Positions 5,105 through 8,369 of a DNA stretch of 8,369 nucleotides are shown here, one piece after another. Positions within the stretch are counted from its first letter, which is position 1. Every line of letters starts with the position of its first letter. The notes below the pieces were generated by a model. The model searched no databases. It had not been told where the DNA came from and saw nothing but the letters and a program-made list of their open reading frames with translations. This DNA comes from Roseimaritima sp. (GTDB taxonomy: Bacteria > Planctomycetota > Planctomycetia > Pirellulales > Pirellulaceae), in contig SLFV01000154.1 of assembly GCA_007124075.1 (NCBI GenBank), positions 1 to 8,369 of the forward strand, written 5' to 3'. A program made the position numbers and the translations under genes.

Positions 5105-7837
5105 ATGTATGACCAAGTATTCCGTGCGGCGTTGTCCGTCGTCGTTGTGATTGGACTGGGGTGTTCAATCGTTTGGGCTGCGGAGGTTGATCCCAGTCGC
5201 TTCGAAGTGACTGTGGTTGCCAGCGACCTGAAACAACCGATGGAGCTGGAAATTGCACCCGACGGGTCGATTTTTCTGATAGAAATTGCGGGCAAAGTCA
5301 AGCAGATTCAGCCGAAGACAGGACAGGTTCGCGAACTGGGCCAGTTACAGGTTACCACCGCGCAGGAAAATGGCTTGATTGGCCTGGCCCTAGATCCTAA
5401 TTTTGTGGAGAACGGCTGGATTTATCTGCAGTACTCGCCACCGGATTACTCGGGCCAACACATCAGCCGATTCACCTATCGCGATGGAAAGCTAGATCTG
5501 GACAGTGAGCGACGGTTGTTTCGTTTCGAGGAGCAGCGTCGGGAATGCTGCCATCATGCGGGAGCGTTGGAGTTTGGCCCCGACGGCTGTTTGTACATTG
5601 GTACCGGGGATAACACCAATCCATTCAACGATTCGGCGGGATATGCCCCCATTGACCAGCGGCCCGGTCGCGAACCCTGGGATGCGCAGCGAACCGCAGG
5701 AAACACCAAATCGTACAACGGCAAGATCCTGCGGATTTGCCCCGAACCCGACGGGACCTATTCGATCCCCAAAGGAAATCTCTTTCCCCCCGACGGATCG
5801 GTAGGGCATCCGGAAATCTATGTTATGGGTTGCCGGAATCCCTGGCGTTTTACGGTCGATCCGCGCACCGGTTTTTTGCACTGGGGGGATGTCGGACCGG
5901 ACGCGGGTGCCGACGGTCCGCGAGGTCCGCGCGGATACGACGAAATCAACCAAGCCAAGCGAGCGGGCAACTTTGGTTGGCCTTATTTCATCGCGGACAA
6001 TTTTGCGTACGCGATGGTCGATTTCGAATCGGGGCAGGTCGGTGCGAAGCTGGATCCGCAGCGTCCGGTTAATCGGTCGGTCAACAACACCGGGGCGGAG
6101 GTTTTGCCACCGGCGCAGCCAGCGATGATCTATTATCCAGGTTCCCAATCCGATCGGTTTCCGCAACTCGGGGCAGGTGGCCGAACCGCGTGCGCTGGCC
6201 CGGTGTACTACCATGACCCCGATTCTTCATCGCAGACAAAGTTTCCCGCTGCGTTTGATTCCACACTATTTATCTACGAATGGTCGCGGCACACCATCTT
6301 TGCCGCTCGCCTGAACGACAATGGTGATTTGGTGAATCTAGAGCCTTTTCTGCCGGAGCGCACCTTCAAACGTCCGATCGACATGCAGTTTGACGCAAAC
6401 GGATCGCTGTACGTTATTGAATACGGTGAAACCTGGGGGGTGAACCCCGATGCGCAATTGATTCGGATTGATTACGTGCGTGGGAATCGCAAGCCTCAGG
6501 CCGTTGTGAAAGCCGAAAACACCGTCGGTCGCGAACCGTTGACGGTGCAGTTGTCCGCTGCGGATTCAACCGATCCCGATGGTGACCCGCTGTCTTATCG
6601 TTGGTCGATTATTCGCACGGAACAGGCCGCGGAGACACCACCGGAATTGCATGCACAGACCGATCAACCCGCCGCCCCCACGGAGGTCCGGCGAAAACGA
6701 CTGGCCACGACAGAGACCGCGACGGCGGTGTTTCAGGAACCGGGAGTCTACACGATTGAACTGGAGGTTGCCGACCCCGACGGGGCGATCGGCATGACCA
6801 GCCTGGCCGTGATCGTCGGCAATGCTCGCCCCGAAGTCGAATTCCTTGCGCCCCGCCCAGGCGATTTCTACACCCCCGGCCAACCGCTGCGGTATGAAGT
6901 CGCGGTGCATGATATCGAAGATGGGACAAGCGATTTTGATTTGGCCGAAGATGACGGCTGGAAGCCGATTGAGGGGACTGCCCTCAGCCGGCTGTTTGTG
7001 ATCGCTGAACCGTATCTTTCCGATATCCAGGCGGCCGATGCGAATCAGCCCGCCGGGCTGCGGCTAATGCGGGGTAGCGATTGCCTGAACTGCCACGCGC
7101 CCGATCGTAATTTGGTGGGACCATCCTTTCAGGCGATTGCGGACAAGTATCGCAGCCAACCTCACCAGCTTGATCTTAGCGTCCAGCGTGTCCGCGAGGG
7201 ATCCACTGGCGTTTGGGGGAAGGTTGGGATGCTGCCGCATCAACAACATACCGTCGGTGAGATTACGCAAATGGTGGAGTACATCTTTTCCCTGACCGCG
7301 GACGATTCACGCCCTTCCGCAACAGGATTTAATAACGTCTTGGCCATTGCAGAAGACCAAGGGCAGTTACGACTGGTTGCCAATTACACCGACCTTGGAC
7401 GAGGTGATCTGCCAAAACTGACCGGCACCGCCGAGGTGTTGGTTCGCAGTCGCAAGGTCCAAGCGGAAGCGGCGAATGATTACCGGGGCACCAGACCGCT
7501 GGGTTCCAAGAATGCCGAGCAAGGGCAGTTCATGGGTGCCATTGATCATCTGGGCTACCTTCGCTTCGATGATTTACATCTTGCGGAGAACCAGCGGATA
7601 AGCATTCGTGTCGCTAGTGCCGGCGCTGGTGCGGATGTCCAGTTTCGCTCCGGATCAGTCGATGGGACATTGTTGGGAACGACCACGGTAAAGGTCAACA
7701 ACAGTTGGGAAGACTTTCAGGAACAGGAAGTTCAACTGACCAATCCGCCGGGCCAGGTAACGCTTTACGTCGTTTTCACCAACGAGAAGTCTCGGAGTGG
7801 ATTGATGAATATCGATTCGCTTTACTTTCATCCTTAG
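5105..7837 (+). CDS. Exported PQQ-dependent glucose/sorbosone dehydrogenase-like protein with PKD, cytochrome c and CBM6-like domains
   Basis: Predicted exported quinohemoprotein-like dehydrogenase of 910 residues, numbered from the ATG at 5105. This start opens with a typical signal peptide (hydrophobic core about 8-25, cleavage likely after VWAA); the in-frame ATG at 4940 would overlap miaE and bury the signal. The propeller domain (about 31-456) has GLIGLALDPNF, a His pair in CCHHAGALEFGPDG (H150/H151, near the expected catalytic base), IGTGDN, and GCRNPW with R244, which corresponds to the substrate/PQQ-site Arg of soluble glucose dehydrogenases. Next come a PKD domain (about 464-572, with DSTDPDGDPLSYRW and GVYTIELEVADPDG) and an Ig-like segment from about 575. 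A class I cytochrome c domain (about 640-732) has CLNCH at 660-664 and a likely axial Met M709. The C-terminal CBM6-like domain (about 783-908) contains QAEAAN and ends NIDSLYFHP. It probably oxidises a sugar or polysaccharide end and passes electrons to its own heme. The substrate is unknown, and PQQ dependence is inferred from the family. Confidence 0.9.
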   Translation: MYDQVFRAALSVVVVIGLGCSIVWAAEVDPSRFEVTVVASDLKQPMELEIAPDGSIFLIEIAGKVKQIQPKTGQVRELGQLQVTTAQENGLIGLALDPNFVENGWIYLQYSPPDYSGQHISRFTYRDGKLDLDSERRLFRFEEQRRECCHHAGALEFGPDGCLYIGTGDNTNPFNDSAGYAPIDQRPGREPWDAQRTAGNTKSYNGKILRICPEPDGTYSIPKGNLFPPDGSVGHPEIYVMGCRNPWRFTVDPRTGFLHWGDVGPDAGADGPRGPRGYDEINQAKRAGNFGWPYFIADNFAYAMVDFESGQVGAKLDPQRPVNRSVNNTGAEVLPPAQPAMIYYPGSQSDRFPQLGAGGRTACAGPVYYHDPDSSSQTKFPAAFDSTLFIYEWSRHTIFAARLNDNGDLVNLEPFLPERTFKRPIDMQFDANGSLYVIEYGETWGVNPDAQLIRIDYVRGNRKPQAVVKAENTVGREPLTVQLSAADSTDPDGDPLSYRWSIIRTEQAAETPPELHAQTDQPAAPTEVRRKRLATTETATAVFQEPGVYTIELEVADPDGAIGMTSLAVIVGNARPEVEFLAPRPGDFYTPGQPLRYEVAVHDIEDGTSDFDLAEDDGWKPIEGTALSRLFVIAEPYLSDIQAADANQPAGLRLMRGSDCLNCHAPDRNLVGPSFQAIADKYRSQPHQLDLSVQRVREGSTGVWGKVGMLPHQQHTVGEITQMVEYIFSLTADDSRPSATGFNNVLAIAEDQGQLRLVANYTDLGRGDLPKLTGTAEVLVRSRKVQAEAANDYRGTRPLGSKNAEQGQFMGAIDHLGYLRFDDLHLAENQRISIRVASAGAGADVQFRSGSVDGTLLGTTTVKVNNSWEDFQEQEVQLTNPPGQVTLYVVFTNEKSRSGLMNIDSLYFHP

Positions 7838-8043
7838 TGGTCTGGGACCGCCAAAATCAGGTTTTTTCGTGGTGGAATTCGCCAGTGGCGGCGGGAGAGA
7901 AAAACCGGTGGCGGCATGATTTCCGAACCCGTGAATGGCGACGTTGTTTCAAACCGGCCAGCAGAAAGGTACCATCTAGGTGGTGCGGTCCTTCGGCAAT
8001 CCCAAGGGCACGGGTCGGATTCGGGGCAAAAGGTGGCAAAATC
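7838..8043 (+). other. Intergenic region, no gene seen; weak hairpin near its start
   Basis: This gap of 206 bases holds a short GGTC-TGG-GACC hairpin (7839-7849) immediately after the stop codon, with a T-run (7862-7867) 12 bases further on. As an intrinsic terminator this is weak. GTGGCGGC occurs twice (7885-7892 and 7908-7915), probably by chance. No open frame here has coding character; the frame extending upstream from 8044 reads antisense-like, charged sequence without domain character. Confidence 0.25.
8031..8036 (+). promoter_or_regulatory. Shine-Dalgarno site deciding the start of the GYF-like gene
   Basis: AGGTGG lies 7 bases before the ATG at 8044 and is the best match to the AGGAGG consensus in front of any gene in this window. 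It supports the short 79-residue reading over any upstream in-frame start, and it stands out because the other starts have weak or no such site. Confidence 0.6.
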
Positions 8044-8283
8044 ATGTCGCATGATTGGTATTTTCTGAAACGAAGCTGGTTCGGCAAATCGCGTGCGGTG
8101 GGACCAATGAATGAACCCGATCTTTTGGTGCGAATTGACCGCGGAGAAATTTTGCCGGATACATTGTTGCAAAGTGACACCAAAACTCGCGGTCGCTGGG
8201 TACCGATGAACCGCGTCGGTCCCGCCTATGAACACTATCGCCAAACCCACCCCGATGGGACCAACCCCACATCGGACAGCTAA
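8044..8283 (+). CDS. Small stand-alone GYF-like (GYF_2) domain protein
   Basis: A 79-residue, probably cytosolic protein with no signal peptide or membrane segment. Nearly all of it is one GYF_2-like domain (about 4-60): WYF at 5-7, GPM at 20-22, LLxxIDxGEI at 27-36, DTLL at 39-42, and RGRWVPM at 49-55. GYF-type domains bind proline-rich peptides in eukaryotes; in bacteria the GYF_2 version is usually attached to a membrane or larger protein and its partner is generally unknown. Here the domain is alone, with only a short polar tail (about 61-79). The start is set by the AGGTGG site at 8031-8036. It lies 206 bases after the dehydrogenase gene, with nothing to link the two. The ligand and role cannot be read from the sequence. 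The domain call is good and the function is open. Confidence 0.75.
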   Translation: MSHDWYFLKRSWFGKSRAVGPMNEPDLLVRIDRGEILPDTLLQSDTKTRGRWVPMNRVGPAYEHYRQTHPDGTNPTSDS

Positions 8284-8369
8284 CCCGACGTTCCACCCGC
8301 GCCGGAGGTTGCTGGATTGATGCCGGTTGCCGAAATCCCCTTGCACCGCGATGATAGCGATAGAGTTAC
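8284..8369. other. Right edge of window, nothing identified
   Basis: The 86 bases after the GYF-like gene contain no complete gene, no strong hairpin and no recognisable promoter. A gene start may lie just beyond the edge. Confidence 0.3.

Noticed and set aside
5492..6214. Open frame of 240 codons on the - strand
   Set aside because: Antisense to the propeller domain of the dehydrogenase-like gene, with no recognisable motif.
7839..7867. Hairpin plus T-run after the dehydrogenase gene as an intrinsic terminator
   Set aside because: The stem has only 4 base pairs and the T-run is 12 bases away, so the fit is too weak for a separate call.
7885..7915. GTGGCGGC repeated twice
   Set aside because: Only two 8-base copies in GC-rich sequence, which is compatible with chance.
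7705..8043. Long upstream extension of the GYF-like frame
   Set aside because: It overlaps the end of the dehydrogenase gene in another frame and has no domain character; the Shine-Dalgarno site at 8031-8036 marks the start at 8044.

Overview
The window reads as chromosomal DNA of an aerobic planctomycete, most likely of the Pirellulaceae/Rhodopirellula type. No rRNA or other taxonomic marker is present, so this rests on protein style: large secreted proteins that mix c-type heme domains with thioredoxin-like, copper-monooxygenase-like, PQQ-dehydrogenase, PKD and carbohydrate-binding domains, a stand-alone GYF-like protein, and weak or missing Shine-Dalgarno sites before most genes.

All six genes lie on the + strand. 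(1) 1-702: the C-terminal part of an endonuclease/exonuclease/phosphatase-fold protein whose catalytic positions are nearly all replaced, probably a pseudoenzyme. (2) 831-2075: ribBA, the bifunctional riboflavin-synthesis enzyme. (3) 2199-4199: an exported four-module protein (thioredoxin-like, c-heme, PHM-type copper monooxygenase-like, EF-hand pair). (4) 4392-4967: a MiaE-type tRNA hydroxylase. (5) 5105-7837: an exported glucose/sorbosone-dehydrogenase-like propeller with PKD, cytochrome c and CBM6-like domains. (6) 8044-8283: a 79-residue GYF-like protein with the best ribosome-binding site of the window.

The gaps between genes are 120-210 bases, so this looks like a run of separately transcribed co-directional genes and not one operon. 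Two gaps hold inverted repeats (2102-2179 and 4253-4290), and one holds a promoter-like pair of hexamers (4968-4995). There is no sign of mobile elements, CRISPR arrays, tRNA or rRNA genes. The last 86 bases show nothing I can support.

The genes do not form one obvious pathway. The clearest shared theme is periplasmic/extracytoplasmic redox chemistry: genes 3 and 5 each join an oxidising catalytic module to their own c-type heme. MiaE also needs oxygen. The most unusual items are the degraded active site of gene 1 and the fusion of a complete set of PHM-type copper ligands to a heme domain in gene 3. I do not see a defence system or other clearly new multi-gene system.
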